Assembly: GCF_900113175.1 (NCBI RefSeq)
Contig: NZ_FOOK01000003.1
Coordinates: forward strand, 62,001-126,000
Direction: 5' to 3'
Source of the DNA: Planifilum fulgidum
GTDB taxonomy: Bacteria; Bacillota; Bacilli; Thermoactinomycetales; DSM-44946
DNA length: 64,000 nt
Position numbers and translations under genes: made by a program. The notes beneath the pieces were generated by a model. It was not told the origin of the DNA and did no database searches. It saw nothing but the letters and a program-made list of their open reading frames with translations. Below, one piece after another: positions 15,865 to 24,368 of this stretch (its first letter is position 1; the number at the start of each line of letters is the position of its first letter).

Positions 15865-16681
15865 AAGAAAGCGGGGGTTGTCCGGATTCCGCCGGATCGC
15901 GGCGCTGATCGGCTCTGTTGCCCTGCTTCTTTCCTCCGCCTGTTCCGTCGGGGAGACGGAGGGGCGCGCTTCGTCCGGAGAGGTCCGGCTTTACGTGCTG
16001 GCGGCGGCCAGTTTGACGGATGCGGTCCGGGAGATCCAAGCCCGGTACGAAGCCGACCATCCGGGCGTCCGGCTCGTTCCGACCTTCGCATCCTCCGGCC
16101 GGCTGAAACAGCAGATCGAAAGGGGGGCGCCCGCCGACCTGTTCCTGTCTGCAGGAACCGGGGAGATGGAGGAACTTTTGGGGAAGGGCCTGATCGATCC
16201 CCGGTTTCATGCCGAACTTCTCGAAAACGAACTGGTGCTGATCGCCCCCGAAGGCGCGTCCTTGAAGGGATTGGCCGATTTGGCCTCGAACCGGGTGAAG
16301 CGGATCGCCGTCGGCCATCCGGAAACGGTCCCGGCGGGAATGTACGCCCGGGAGGCGCTTGTGCACTTCGGTCTATGGGAGAAGTTGCAGCGGAAACTGG
16401 TTTTTGCGGGGGACGTCCGGCAGGTGCTGGCCTATGTGAAGACGGGAAATGCCGACGCGGGCATCGTTTACCGGACGGACATCCGGCACGGCGGAGTGTC
16501 GGTCATCGCGGAGATGCCTCCCGAAAGCCACCGCCGGATCCTCTATCCCCTCGGGCTGGTCAAGGGGACGAAACACCCGTCGGAAGCGCAAGCCCTTTAT
16601 CGCTGGCTGCAGGAGAAAGAGGCCCGGTCCATTTTCGAAAAGTACGGGTTTAAAGGAGTTGCGGCAGAGCCTGCGAAATGA
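15812..16681 (+). CDS. modA: Molybdate ABC transporter substrate-binding lipoprotein
   Basis: This is a ModA-type periplasmic-binding fold protein with [36 protein letters not shown] and [12 protein letters not shown], the oxyanion-binding segments of the family. A signal peptide with the lipobox LLSSAC shows it is membrane-anchored. ATG 15812 overlaps moaA by 53 bases. A TTG at 15878 with GCGGGGG before it would give a shorter, more typical lipoprotein leader and is a real alternative. The modB start overlaps its stop (ATGA). Confidence 0.93.
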   Translation: MRGFANAGKWKCPISAGERKRGLSGFRRIAALIGSVALLLSSACSVGETEGRASSGEVRLYVLAAASLTDAVREIQARYEADHPGVRLVPTFASSGRLKQQIERGAPADLFLSAGTGEMEELLGKGLIDPRFHAELLENELVLIAPEGASLKGLADLASNRVKRIAVGHPETVPAGMYAREALVHFGLWEKLQRKLVFAGDVRQVLAYVKTGNADAGIVYRTDIRHGGVSVIAEMPPESHRRILYPLGLVKGTKHPSEAQALYRWLQEKEARSIFEKYGFKGVAAEPAK

Positions 16682-17334
16682 TTTCCACCGATTTCTGGAG
16701 TCCGATTCTCCTGTCCTTCAAAGTGAATGCGGTCGCCAGCCTGATCGCCTTCGCGGCCGCGACGGCCTTCGCCTGGTGGCTGAAGGACCGGTCGTTCCCG
16801 GGGAAAACGATCCTGGAGACCCTTTTGATGCTCCCCCTCGTTCTTCCGCCCACCGTCGTCGGTTTCGGCCTGCTCGTGCTCCTGGGGCGAAACGGACCCG
16901 TCGGCCGGTTTGTCGAGTGGCTGTGGCATCAACCGGTGATCTTTACCTGGTGGGCGGCGGTGGTCGCCGCGGCGGTGGTTGCCTTTCCCCTGATGTATCA
17001 GACCTTCAAAGCGGGGTTTGAGTCCGTCGATCGGGATCTGGAGGATGCGGCCCGGGCGATGGGGGCGGGGGAAGGGCAAGTCTTCCGGCACATCACCCTT
17101 CCGCTGTCCTGGCGTTTTTTGTTGACGGGAACGGTGCTGGGGTTTGCGAGGGGAATCGGGGAATTCGGCGCCACCTTGATGGTGGCGGGCAACATTCCCG
17201 GTGAGACGCAAACGGTTCCGACGGCCATTTACATCGCCGTGGAGACGGGGCGCATGGACCTGGCCGCCTCCTGGGTGCTGGCTGTCGTCTTCCTCTCTTT
17301 TCTGCTGCTGGGAATTGTGCAAAGGATGAAATGA
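16678..17334 (+). CDS. modB: Molybdate ABC transporter permease
   Basis: The 218-residue protein has five hydrophobic segments and the ABC-permease EAA loop (EDAARAMGAGEGQVFRHITL). LPPTVVGFGLLVLLG and EFGATLMVAGNIPGETQT are typical of ModB. It is translationally coupled to modA. No ModC ATPase follows: the next gene is convergent. The ATPase must be encoded elsewhere or shared, as in Bacillus genomes with only modA-modB. Confidence 0.94.
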   Translation: MISTDFWSPILLSFKVNAVASLIAFAAATAFAWWLKDRSFPGKTILETLLMLPLVLPPTVVGFGLLVLLGRNGPVGRFVEWLWHQPVIFTWWAAVVAAAVVAFPLMYQTFKAGFESVDRDLEDAARAMGAGEGQVFRHITLPLSWRFLLTGTVLGFARGIGEFGATLMVAGNIPGETQTVPTAIYIAVETGRMDLAASWVLAVVFLSFLLLGIVQRMK

Positions 17335-17340
17335 CGGCAT

Positions 17341-17376
17341 GAAGGCACCGCCTCCATGGGCGGTGCCTTCGGTTTC
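17341..17376 (+). terminator. Hairpin after modB
   Basis: The twelve-base arms GAAGGCACCGCC and GGCGGTGCCTTC close a six-base loop. The T-tract is weak (GGTTTC), so termination is likely but not certain. Confidence 0.6.
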
Positions 17377-17436
17377 GGGCTGGAACGCTGCCGCCCCCCT
17401 GCGGGACGCCCGCCGGACTCAAGGTCCGGCCAGCCG

Positions 17437-18375
17437 TCACTTGCCCTTCGACTCCGAAGAGGAGACGAACCAGTTGGAGGGGAGGTTGAGCATGGCGTTT
17501 CCGCCGGTCATCATGGGAAGCTGACCGTTCCAGCGCTTCACGGTTTCGTACTGGACGAGGACCGGGCTGAGGGAGGCGCGGAGGATCCGGTTGGCTTCCG
17601 CCTGGGCCTTCGCTTCGATCACTTTGGCCTCGGCCTTTCCTTGGGCTTCGATCTTCAGCTTTTCCGCCTGAACCTTGGCCTGTTCCCGCTGCACCTTCAG
17701 GGTCTCCAGGCGCTGCTTGGCGTTCACCTTTTCCTGGATCGCTTTCAGGGATTCCTTGTCCGGCCGGATGGCGGAGAAGTTGAAGGTTTCCACGATGATC
17801 CCGTGAGGCGCGAGGGAATCCCGAAACTTTTCAAACACCTTCCGGTTCAGCTCCGAGCGCTTCTCCCCGTAGACTTCCATCACGTCGTATTGCGTGGTGA
17901 CCTCCTGAATCGCTTCCTTCAGCCGGTCCTTCATGAAGCCGGCTTCGATCAGATCGCTTTCCTGTCCCCGAAACTTGGTGAAGATGGCGGGAAGCTTTTC
18001 CGGGTCCATGTGGTACGAGTAGACCACGTCCACATTCACATTTTTTCCGTCCTTGGTGGAGATGTCGAAGCTGTGGTCCCCGTCGTCGCCATCCTTCGAA
18101 AGATAGACGGTCTCCGTCGACACGGGATATTCCGTCACCCGTTTGAAGGGGGCGATGATGTGCCATCCCTGGTTCAGCATGTCCTCCTCCACGCCGCCGC
18201 TGGGGCTGTACACCACCCCGGCGAATCCCGGTTCGATGCGGGCAATCATCAGAAAAGCGAGGATCACAATCAGAACCAGGGCCACTCCCACCACGGCTGC
18301 GCCGACATGGAAGGACCGGTTGGGACGGTTCGGGAGTGCGGGATGTTGAGCGTTTTCGGCGTTGTTCAAGGACAT
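17437..18375 (-). CDS. Band 7/SPFH (prohibitin-like) membrane protein
   Basis: The 312-residue protein has one N-terminal transmembrane helix (about residues 24-45), then a prohibitin-type SPFH domain (RIEPGFAGVVYSPSGGV, GWHIIAPFKRV). A long Ala/Glu/Gln/Lys-rich coiled coil follows (about 225-275, with repeats such as VQAEKLKIEAQGKAEAKVIE). This family forms membrane-associated rings and organises microdomains or proteases. Upstream on the same strand, with an 11-base gap, is a 41-residue membrane peptide that may be co-expressed. The SD AAGGAGCG lies close to the ATG. Confidence 0.9.
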   Translation of the reverse strand: MSLNNAENAQHPALPNRPNRSFHVGAAVVGVALVLIVILAFLMIARIEPGFAGVVYSPSGGVEEDMLNQGWHIIAPFKRVTEYPVSTETVYLSKDGDDGDHSFDISTKDGKNVNVDVVYSYHMDPEKLPAIFTKFRGQESDLIEAGFMKDRLKEAIQEVTTQYDVMEVYGEKRSELNRKVFEKFRDSLAPHGIIVETFNFSAIRPDKESLKAIQEKVNAKQRLETLKVQREQAKVQAEKLKIEAQGKAEAKVIEAKAQAEANRILRASLSPVLVQYETVKRWNGQLPMMTGGNAMLNLPSNWFVSSSESKGK

Positions 18376-18385
18376 CGCTCCTTCG

Positions 18386-18511
18386 TTATTGTTTGAAAGA
18401 ATTGAAGAACCTGATCACAAAATCCCCCACTCTTTGGAAAATGCCTGTTTTGGCCAGCAAAACATAGATAAAGATCAAGCCGAGAAGGACCAACAGGATG
18501 CCGGCGATCAC
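18386..18511 (-). CDS. Small single-pass membrane protein, 41 residues
   Basis: GTG 18511 follows GGAGGG at six-base spacing. The peptide has one strong hydrophobic helix (IAGILLVLLGLIFIYVLLA) and a short amphipathic C-terminal tail with Lys, Arg and Phe. It ends 10 bases before the band-7 gene on the same strand, so the two are probably co-transcribed. I do not recognise a family. It may be a partner or regulator of the SPFH protein (inference). Confidence 0.6.
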   Translation of the reverse strand: MIAGILLVLLGLIFIYVLLAKTGIFQRVGDFVIRFFNSFKQ

Positions 18512-18690
18512 GGGTGACCCTCCCCGTTCGGATTTTTCGGCAGGGGTTTTCCGGGCGCGTTTTTCCGTTCCAACCCGCGGATATCAAAAATTATACCAAT
18601 TTGAAGGGCGGAATTGGATGCTTTAAGAAAATCCCGGGAAAAATGTTCGGCCGCCGAAGAGGCGGAACGGACCGGCAGGAGGTGGCGGTC

Positions 18691-19383
18691 ATGGCTTCTT
18701 TGGATCCCGTGACCCTTTTTGTGGAGAAACTGGCCGGGTTTGCCGCCCCGTTCCGGAACAAACTGCGAAATCCCTACTCGGACCCCCGGCGGCGGGAGAA
18801 TCTGCGCCTCTATCTCACCCTCATGCGGCACCGGCGTCCCCGCGTCCTGCTGGTGGGACGGGATCCCGGCCACAGGGGCTGCGCCCTCACCGGCATCCCC
18901 TTCACCAGCGAAGCGATTGCCGCCCGGGGGACCCTTTCTTCCGGCGAGCGGCTGGCGTGCTCCGGTACCGTCGTGGGGCCGGGGGCGGGTTACCTCATTC
19001 CATCCGACCGCCCTCCCGTGTCGGAAGTCTCCGCTTCCATCGTCTGGGAGGGGATCCACCGCTATTTTCAGGATCCGCCCCTTTTGTGGAACGCGCTTCC
19101 CTTTCACCCGCACCGTCCCGGCAACCCCCGAAGCAACCGCCTTCCGGCGCTGGTCGCGGAGACGTTGGCCTTCGGGCTTCCTTACCTGATGGATCTTTTC
19201 GATCTCTTTCCCTCCGTCGACACGGTCCTGGCCGTCGGCGGGAGGACAGGGGAGGTGTTCCGCCGGCTGGAAAAGGAAAACCGGTTGCGCCAAACGGTTT
19301 ATTACCTTCGCCATCCTTCTTACGGAGGGAAATGCAACTTTTTCGAGCAGTTGCAACGTCTAAAAAGAGAAGGGCGGATATAG
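18691..19383 (+). CDS. Uracil-DNA glycosylase superfamily protein
   Basis: The 230-residue protein has the UDG superfamily motif I in the form VGRDPGHRGCALTGIPFTSE, where most relatives read GEAPGxxGC. It also has WNALPFHPHRP (motif equivalent NAVxxHP) and a C-terminal RHPSYGGKCNFFEQL (motif II region HPS). These suggest a base-excision glycosylase or a divergent relative. The E-to-R/A-to-D changes next to the first catalytic loop make substrate specificity uncertain. ATG 18691 follows CAGGAGGTGG. It is divergent from the membrane peptide gene. Confidence 0.75.
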   Translation: MASLDPVTLFVEKLAGFAAPFRNKLRNPYSDPRRRENLRLYLTLMRHRRPRVLLVGRDPGHRGCALTGIPFTSEAIAARGTLSSGERLACSGTVVGPGAGYLIPSDRPPVSEVSASIVWEGIHRYFQDPPLLWNALPFHPHRPGNPRSNRLPALVAETLAFGLPYLMDLFDLFPSVDTVLAVGGRTGEVFRRLEKENRLRQTVYYLRHPSYGGKCNFFEQLQRLKREGRI

Positions 19384-19477
19384 GAGATGCCATTGCACCG
19401 ACCCGCTGCGCTTTAAAGCGGTTTTATCGGGAGATCCACAGGTCGGAAAAAGGGGATGCATCACCGGATCTGTGGAG

Positions 19478-19630
19478 ATGAACCGTCACGGATGGAAAGG
19501 AGGTGTCGGTGACCCAGGCGTTTTTCGCCCCTTTCTTCCAGCTCTCCTCCGAATCAACGATCTCACGGAGGAGAAGCTGGATGCGCTTTCCTTCTTGATT
19601 TGCGACAAAGAATGGAGTAAGATGGGGTGA
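19478..19630 (+). CDS. Possible 50-residue ORF, function unknown
   Basis: An ATG at 19478 opens a frame ending with TGA 19630. The second half (LTEEKLDALSFLICDKEWSKMG) has a protein-like charge pattern, but the ribosome site (TGGAG) is almost adjacent to the ATG. A strong GGAGGT at 19499-19504 instead points to a GTG in another frame. It may be a small gene, a frameshifted remnant, or chance. Confidence 0.25.
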   Translation: MNRHGWKGGVGDPGVFRPFLPALLRINDLTEEKLDALSFLICDKEWSKMG

Positions 19631-19656
19631 CGCGTTTTGGAAAAGGGGCCGTGACC

Positions 19657-20550
19657 ATGAAGTGGCTGAAAATTTTCCTCGCGCTGTTGATTATTGCCGG
19701 CGGGGCCGTCGGGGGCTATGCGTTATATCTGTACAAATCGATCGAGAGGACGGCCGATCGGATGTATCAACCCGTCACGGGGGAAACGGAAGCTCCCAAG
19801 GAAATCATCGAGAAGGAGAAGCCTTTCTGCATCCTGATCATGGGCGTGGATGAAAGGAAAGGCGATCGCGGCCGTACCGACACCATGATGGTGATGGCCG
19901 TCAATCCCCGGAAGGAGTCCGCCCTGCTCTTCAACATTCCGCGGGATACGCGCACGGAAATCGCGGGTCGGGGGATCCAGGACAAAATCAACCACGCCTA
20001 TGCCTACGGCGGGGTGAAGATGTCCATCGAGACGGTGGAACAGTTCCTCGACGTCCCGATCGATTATTACGCAAAAGTGAACATGCAGGAATTTGCGAAG
20101 ATCGTGGATGCGTTGGGAGGGGTGGAGGTGGATAACCCCTTCGCCTTCCGGTATGACGGGCACACCTTTGAGAAGGGGCGCATCCATCTGGACGGCGACA
20201 CGGCCTTGAAGTACGCGCGCATGCGCTATGAGGATCCGCGCGGGGATTTGGGCAGAAATGAGCGTCAGCGTCGGGTGTTGAAATCGATGATTGAGAAAGC
20301 GGCGTCGCCCGGGATTTTGGCCAATCTGGGCACCGTTTTGGAAAGTCTGGGATCCAGCGTGACCACCAACATCACCTTTGAGGAAATGAAAAAATTGGGC
20401 AATGACTATCGAAATGCGATTCGGCAGGTCGAGACCCTGGAAATCAAGGGGCGCGGCCGAAAGATTGACGGAATCTACTACCTGATCGTCAGCGAGGAGG
20501 AAAAGCGGCGGGTTCGGTCTCTTGTCAAAAAACAACTGGAACGGGACTGA
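19657..20550 (+). CDS. LytR-CpsA-Psr (LCP) family cell-wall polymer ligase
   Basis: The 297-residue protein has an N-terminal membrane anchor (about 4-27) and an extracytoplasmic LCP domain. The conserved polyprenyl-phosphate site residues are present: RTDTMMVMAVNP, NIPRDTR, KINHAYAYGG, and later YARMRYEDPRGDLGRNERQR. LCP proteins attach teichoic acids or other glycopolymers to peptidoglycan N-acetylmuramate. It stands at the edge of the envelope island, in the same direction as the first CDP-alcohol phosphotransferase. ATG 19657 follows AAAGGGG at nine bases; GTG 19651 is too close to it. Confidence 0.92.
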   Translation: MKWLKIFLALLIIAGGAVGGYALYLYKSIERTADRMYQPVTGETEAPKEIIEKEKPFCILIMGVDERKGDRGRTDTMMVMAVNPRKESALLFNIPRDTRTEIAGRGIQDKINHAYAYGGVKMSIETVEQFLDVPIDYYAKVNMQEFAKIVDALGGVEVDNPFAFRYDGHTFEKGRIHLDGDTALKYARMRYEDPRGDLGRNERQRRVLKSMIEKAASPGILANLGTVLESLGSSVTTNITFEEMKKLGNDYRNAIRQVETLEIKGRGRKIDGIYYLIVSEEEKRRVRSLVKKQLERD

Positions 20551-20693
20551 GCGGCCGGGTCCGCCTGTTCTGAAGGGAAGACGGAAGGGCCGCGACCTGC
20601 TGCACCGGATATCCCGAATGGGATGCCGAAACAAAAGCATTTTAATATGACATGACTTGTACGTCAGACGTTTTTGACGGGGGAGAGTAAACC

Positions 20694-21557
20694 ATGTACA
20701 CACTGGATGATGTGCGATCGACCTACAAGAAACGCGACGCCTGGTGGACCGTTTTTCTGGTGGATCCGATTGCTTCCCGGATGATGCTGATCATTGCCAA
20801 CCACACCAATCTCACGCCGAATCATATTACGGTGATTGCGTTCATACTGGGGATTTTGTCGGCTGTTTGCTTTTTTCAGGGAACCCCCGCCTTTTTGATC
20901 GCCGGGGCCCTGCTGTTTCACCTCAGCTTCACTTTCGATTGCATCGACGGGAAGCTTTCCCGGCTCAAAGGCAACGGAACCATGTTCGGCATGTGGCTGG
21001 ATTACATGCTCGATAGGGCGCGGGTCGCTTTGTGCAGTCTGGCACTGATGACGGGCCAGTTTTTAAAGACCGGCGAGCCCTTGTACATCTACCTGGCCTT
21101 TTTGATCGTCCTGCTGGATATGACCCGGTATATGAACGCCCTTCACATATTCAAGATTCGTTCCAAAATGAACAAGGAAGTCAGGAAAACCATAAGGCAG
21201 ATTTACGGCGCCACTCAACAGGAGCATTCCGAGGAGCGGGAGGAGCCTGTCGGGGAAAGAAATTCGAGGGTTGTGGACCTGAATCAGCACTTTAAATCCA
21301 GGTTCGGGTTTTATCTTCGCGTGAGGGACTGGTTGGAGAAGTATCGGATCCGGCCCCACCTGTTCAGCGGGATCGAGTATCAAATGTTCATTTTCATCAT
21401 CGGCCCGCTTGTCGGACAGATCGTGGAGATGGTCGTCGTCAGCTCGGTTCTGCTTCTCCTCTTCGAGCTCGCCATCCTGTATAAGCTTTGGCTCAGCACC
21501 CTGGACTTCAAAAAGATGATGGAAAAACTGAAACACAATCTCCCAAATGTCTCGTGA
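20694..21557 (+). CDS. CDP-alcohol phosphotransferase family protein (paralogue C)
   Basis: This 287-residue integral membrane enzyme carries the full CDP-alcohol phosphotransferase motif, read as DCIDGKLSR...G...D...D (all four Asp present; the usual Ala before Arg is Ser). The N-terminal peptide YTLDDVRSTYKKRDAWW closely matches that of the 346-residue paralogue on the other strand. The C-terminal region RPHLFSGIEYQMFIFII also matches. A cytoplasmic charged segment lies between TM4 and TM5. Such enzymes move an alcohol-phosphate from CDP to an acceptor lipid, polyol or glycan. ATG follows GGGGGAGAG. Confidence 0.9.
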   Translation: MYTLDDVRSTYKKRDAWWTVFLVDPIASRMMLIIANHTNLTPNHITVIAFILGILSAVCFFQGTPAFLIAGALLFHLSFTFDCIDGKLSRLKGNGTMFGMWLDYMLDRARVALCSLALMTGQFLKTGEPLYIYLAFLIVLLDMTRYMNALHIFKIRSKMNKEVRKTIRQIYGATQQEHSEEREEPVGERNSRVVDLNQHFKSRFGFYLRVRDWLEKYRIRPHLFSGIEYQMFIFIIGPLVGQIVEMVVVSSVLLLLFELAILYKLWLSTLDFKKMMEKLKHNLPNVS

Positions 21558-21624
21558 TGGCTCCCGGAGGCAGGTGTCGTCGGCGGGGGACGGTCCCCCG
21601 CGCCCAGGGGGCCGGATGAAAAAA

Positions 21625-21663
21625 TTGCGCCGCTACCTTGGGTTCCAAAAGGCAACGGCGCAA
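21625..21663. terminator. Bidirectional terminator between convergent CDP-alcohol phosphotransferase genes
   Basis: The arms TTGCGCCG and CGGCGCAA enclose a loop with a second CCTT/AAGG pairing. A-rich sequence precedes it and it lies between two convergent genes, so it can serve both. Confidence 0.6.
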
Positions 21664-21747
21664 ATCTCCTTTCGTTGAAGGGATTCGGATGCGGCTCAGT
21701 CCCGCGCTTTATCGGCGGCGATAGTCCGTCGGGTTCAAAACGGCCCG

Positions 21748-22788
21748 TCAACCGGTTTGTTTGGCCGGTTGACCGGATGCCTTTTCCGTTTTCGGATCGT
21801 CAGGCAGCGTCGCCGCGATCGATTCCTTGGCCTTGAGAATTTTGTCGTGTTCCCTTTCGAAATCCTGGGTGCTCAGCCACATCTTATATATGATGGCCGC
21901 CTCAAAGGCGAACAGGAGGAAAGAGCCGACGAGGATGGTTTCCTTGATGATCCCCAGGATCGGTGCCACGATGAAGATGAACATCTGGAATTCGATGCCG
22001 CTGAAGAGGTGCATGCGGATCCGCTTTGCGAGCAAAAACTCCCGGATTTTCATGTAGGTGGTGAATTTGGACTTAAACGCCTGCTGCAGATCGGTTTTGG
22101 AGTTCACCGCGACGTCCAGGGGAGCGAAAGCTTCTTCGGCTTTTGGCGTTCCCTTTTCTTGGAGCCCATCATCAGCGGATTCCTCGTCCTCTTCCTTATC
22201 CTCCGCTTCCTTTTCTTCTTCCATCGGTTTCAGGGCGATTCCGGCGGCTTCCGCCGTTTCATACAGTTCCTTCCGGGCTTTCCGCAGCTTTTTTCGCATC
22301 TCCCGGCGCAGTTTGTACAGATGAAGGGCGTTGATGTGACGCGCAAAGTAGGCGATCAAAAACAGAGACAACAGGTAAAGGTATGCAACGTCACCGGTGA
22401 GACGGAACTGGCCGAAGGTCAAAGCCACGCCGCAAAGGGCCACGCGGACATGGTCCAAACTGATGTCCAAAAGCATCCCGAAGCTGGTTCCGTTCCCCTT
22501 CAGCCGGGCGATTTTTCCATCCATGCAGTCGATGACGAAACTGATGTGATACAAAAGCGCCCCGATGACCAGGGCCCAATAGCTGCCCAGGTAAAAACAG
22601 AGCGCGGCGGTCATCCCTATGATGAAAGACGCGATGGTCAACTGGTTGGGGGTGATCTGGGTCCGATTGGCCACCGGCAGGATCAGGCGCGCGGCGACGG
22701 GGTCCACCAACAGCACGGTCCACCAGGCGTCTTTCTTTTTAAAGGTTTCCTTCACATCCTCCATTGTGTAAGTGCGTTGATTGCTCAA
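21748..22788 (-). CDS. CDP-alcohol phosphotransferase family protein (paralogue B)
   Basis: This 346-residue membrane enzyme has an intact catalytic motif (DCMDGKIAR, then G, LD and LD at the canonical spacing). It is closely related to the convergent gene at 20694 (KKKDAWWTVLLVDPVAAR against KKRDAWWTVFLVDPIASR). It has an extra, strongly acidic linker (about 195-225, EEEKEAEDKEEDEES) in the cytoplasmic loop. It is the last gene of the seven-gene minus-strand operon, directly behind the ABC ATPase. The two near-paralogues face each other tail to tail, which suggests a duplication with inversion. Confidence 0.9.
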   Translation of the reverse strand: MSNQRTYTMEDVKETFKKKDAWWTVLLVDPVAARLILPVANRTQITPNQLTIASFIIGMTAALCFYLGSYWALVIGALLYHISFVIDCMDGKIARLKGNGTSFGMLLDISLDHVRVALCGVALTFGQFRLTGDVAYLYLLSLFLIAYFARHINALHLYKLRREMRKKLRKARKELYETAEAAGIALKPMEEEKEAEDKEEDEESADDGLQEKGTPKAEEAFAPLDVAVNSKTDLQQAFKSKFTTYMKIREFLLAKRIRMHLFSGIEFQMFIFIVAPILGIIKETILVGSFLLFAFEAAIIYKMWLSTQDFEREHDKILKAKESIAATLPDDPKTEKASGQPAKQTG

Positions 22789-22795
22789 TCTGGGA

Positions 22796-23545
22796 TCACG
22801 CCCCTTTCTTCTTTTTCTTCCCCTCTTTCTGGTACTTTTCGAGGATGGTTTCGATGTCTCCGATGTCTTTGATTTGCCCCTTCTCCAAAATCATTCCCCG
22901 GTTGCAGATCTTTTTCAAGGGGGAAAGGCTGTGGGACACGATCACGAGCGTTTTCCCTGAATCCCTCAGCTCCTGCATTTTGGCGTAGCACTTCTTCTTG
23001 AAATCCTTGTCACCCACCGCGAGCACTTCGTCGATCAGAATGATGTCGGCGTCGATGTGGATGGCGATGGAAAAACCGAGGCGGGCCTTCATCCCGGAGG
23101 AGTAGAATTTCACCGGCGTGTTGATGAAATCCTCAAGCTCCGAAAACTCCACGATCTTGGGGAAAACCTCTTGGATTTGCTCCTTTTTCAATCCGAAAAT
23201 GGCACAGTTGAGGCGGATATTTTCGGCTCCGGACAGATCCCGGCTCAAACCCGCCCCGAGCTCGATGAGGGGGGCGACCTTTCCATTGACTTGCACTTCC
23301 CCTTCGTCGGGATAGATGATGCCGCTCAGGATTTTGAACAGCGTGCTTTTTCCCGCGCCGTTATTGCCCACGATGGCAAAGGATTCACCCTGCTTGATGG
23401 TGAAGGAGACGTTTTTCAAGGCGGTGAATTCGGAGTACCGCTTTTCCCCCTTGGTCAGGGAGATGAGGTATCCCTTCAACGTTTTGTCGTAGGCCTTTCG
23501 GAAATGTTTGGTCAGGTTCCTGACGACAATCGCGTCCATTGTCAA
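22796..23545 (-). CDS. Polysaccharide/teichoic acid export ABC ATPase (TagH/Wzt type)
   Basis: The 249-residue protein has Walker A GNNGAGKST, signature YSSGMKARLG, Walker B ILIDEVLAVGD and the switch SHS. The wording after Walker A (LFKILSGIIYPDEGEV, GxVAPLIELGAGL) is typical of polysaccharide and teichoic acid exporters. There is no Wzt C-terminal carbohydrate-binding domain, and no SH3-like domain as in B. subtilis TagH. It overlaps the permease gene by four bases, so the pair is one transporter. The C-terminus is Lys-rich. Confidence 0.93.
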   Translation of the reverse strand: MTMDAIVVRNLTKHFRKAYDKTLKGYLISLTKGEKRYSEFTALKNVSFTIKQGESFAIVGNNGAGKSTLFKILSGIIYPDEGEVQVNGKVAPLIELGAGLSRDLSGAENIRLNCAIFGLKKEQIQEVFPKIVEFSELEDFINTPVKFYSSGMKARLGFSIAIHIDADIILIDEVLAVGDKDFKKKCYAKMQELRDSGKTLVIVSHSLSPLKKICNRGMILEKGQIKDIGDIETILEKYQKEGKKKKKGA

Positions 23546-24354
23546 ATCACTTCCCCTACTCTACGATTGAGCCGCTTGAAAACCCCCCAGGAGATGAAAA
23601 AGATGACGATCGTTATGACAATGGTGTAAATGATCCATCTCGCTTCGACTCCTTGAGTATCCCCGTAGAAGATGGTGTGATACAGGGAAATCATGACAGC
23701 CATGGGGTTCAGCAGATAGAAATCGGCGAACCGTTCGACGACAGGCGAATCGCTGTTCATGACGAAACTGATCGGATAAATGATGGGGCAAAGGTACATC
23801 CAGGCCCGCATCAGGAGGTTGGTGATAAATTCCACATCCCTGTAGAATATGTTGAGCATGGAAACCAGGAACATGCAGGCCAGGGTGAAGACGGATTGCA
23901 GCAACAAAAACGCCGGGAGCAGGGCCAATTTGTCCCAGTGGATCGGATGACCGAAGGCCAGGGCGGCCAGGAGAACCAAAGCGAAGGCCGGAATGAAGTT
24001 GACCAGGTTGGAAAGCAGGATGGTAATCGGAAAGATTTCCCTGGGAAAGTACACTTTTTTAATGAGGGAAGAATTGCTGGACAGCGCTTTGGTTCCCGCC
24101 CTCACCGCGTTGTTGAAAAAGGTCCAGGGTATGAGTCCCGAAAGAATGAACAGGGGGTAGTTTTCAATCTTTTCCCCCCCTCTTCCGTCGATTCCCAATA
24201 TCAGGGAAAACACAATCGTGTAAATCACCATCAATCCCAGGGGTTCCAACAGGGACCAGAAAAAGCCGAAGAACGAGTTGCGATATTTGATGCGCACCTC
24301 TTTGTGCACGAGAAAATAAAGCAATTCCTTGTACTTCATCATCTCTGCAAACAT
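23542..24354 (-). CDS. Polysaccharide/teichoic acid export ABC permease (TagG/Wzm type)
   Basis: The 270-residue ABC-2 permease has about six transmembrane helices. The N-terminal motif ELLYFLVHKEVRIKYRNSFFG followed by WSLLEPLG is diagnostic of TagG/Wzm exporters of lipid-linked glycopolymers. It flips the undecaprenyl-linked polymer out of the cell together with the ATPase gene it overlaps. The polymer would then be a substrate for the LCP ligase nearby. Confidence 0.93.
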   Translation of the reverse strand: MFAEMMKYKELLYFLVHKEVRIKYRNSFFGFFWSLLEPLGLMVIYTIVFSLILGIDGRGGEKIENYPLFILSGLIPWTFFNNAVRAGTKALSSNSSLIKKVYFPREIFPITILLSNLVNFIPAFALVLLAALAFGHPIHWDKLALLPAFLLLQSVFTLACMFLVSMLNIFYRDVEFITNLLMRAWMYLCPIIYPISFVMNSDSPVVERFADFYLLNPMAVMISLYHTIFYGDTQGVEARWIIYTIVITIVIFFISWGVFKRLNRRVGEVI

Positions 24355-24368
24355 TCCCGGTTGACTCC

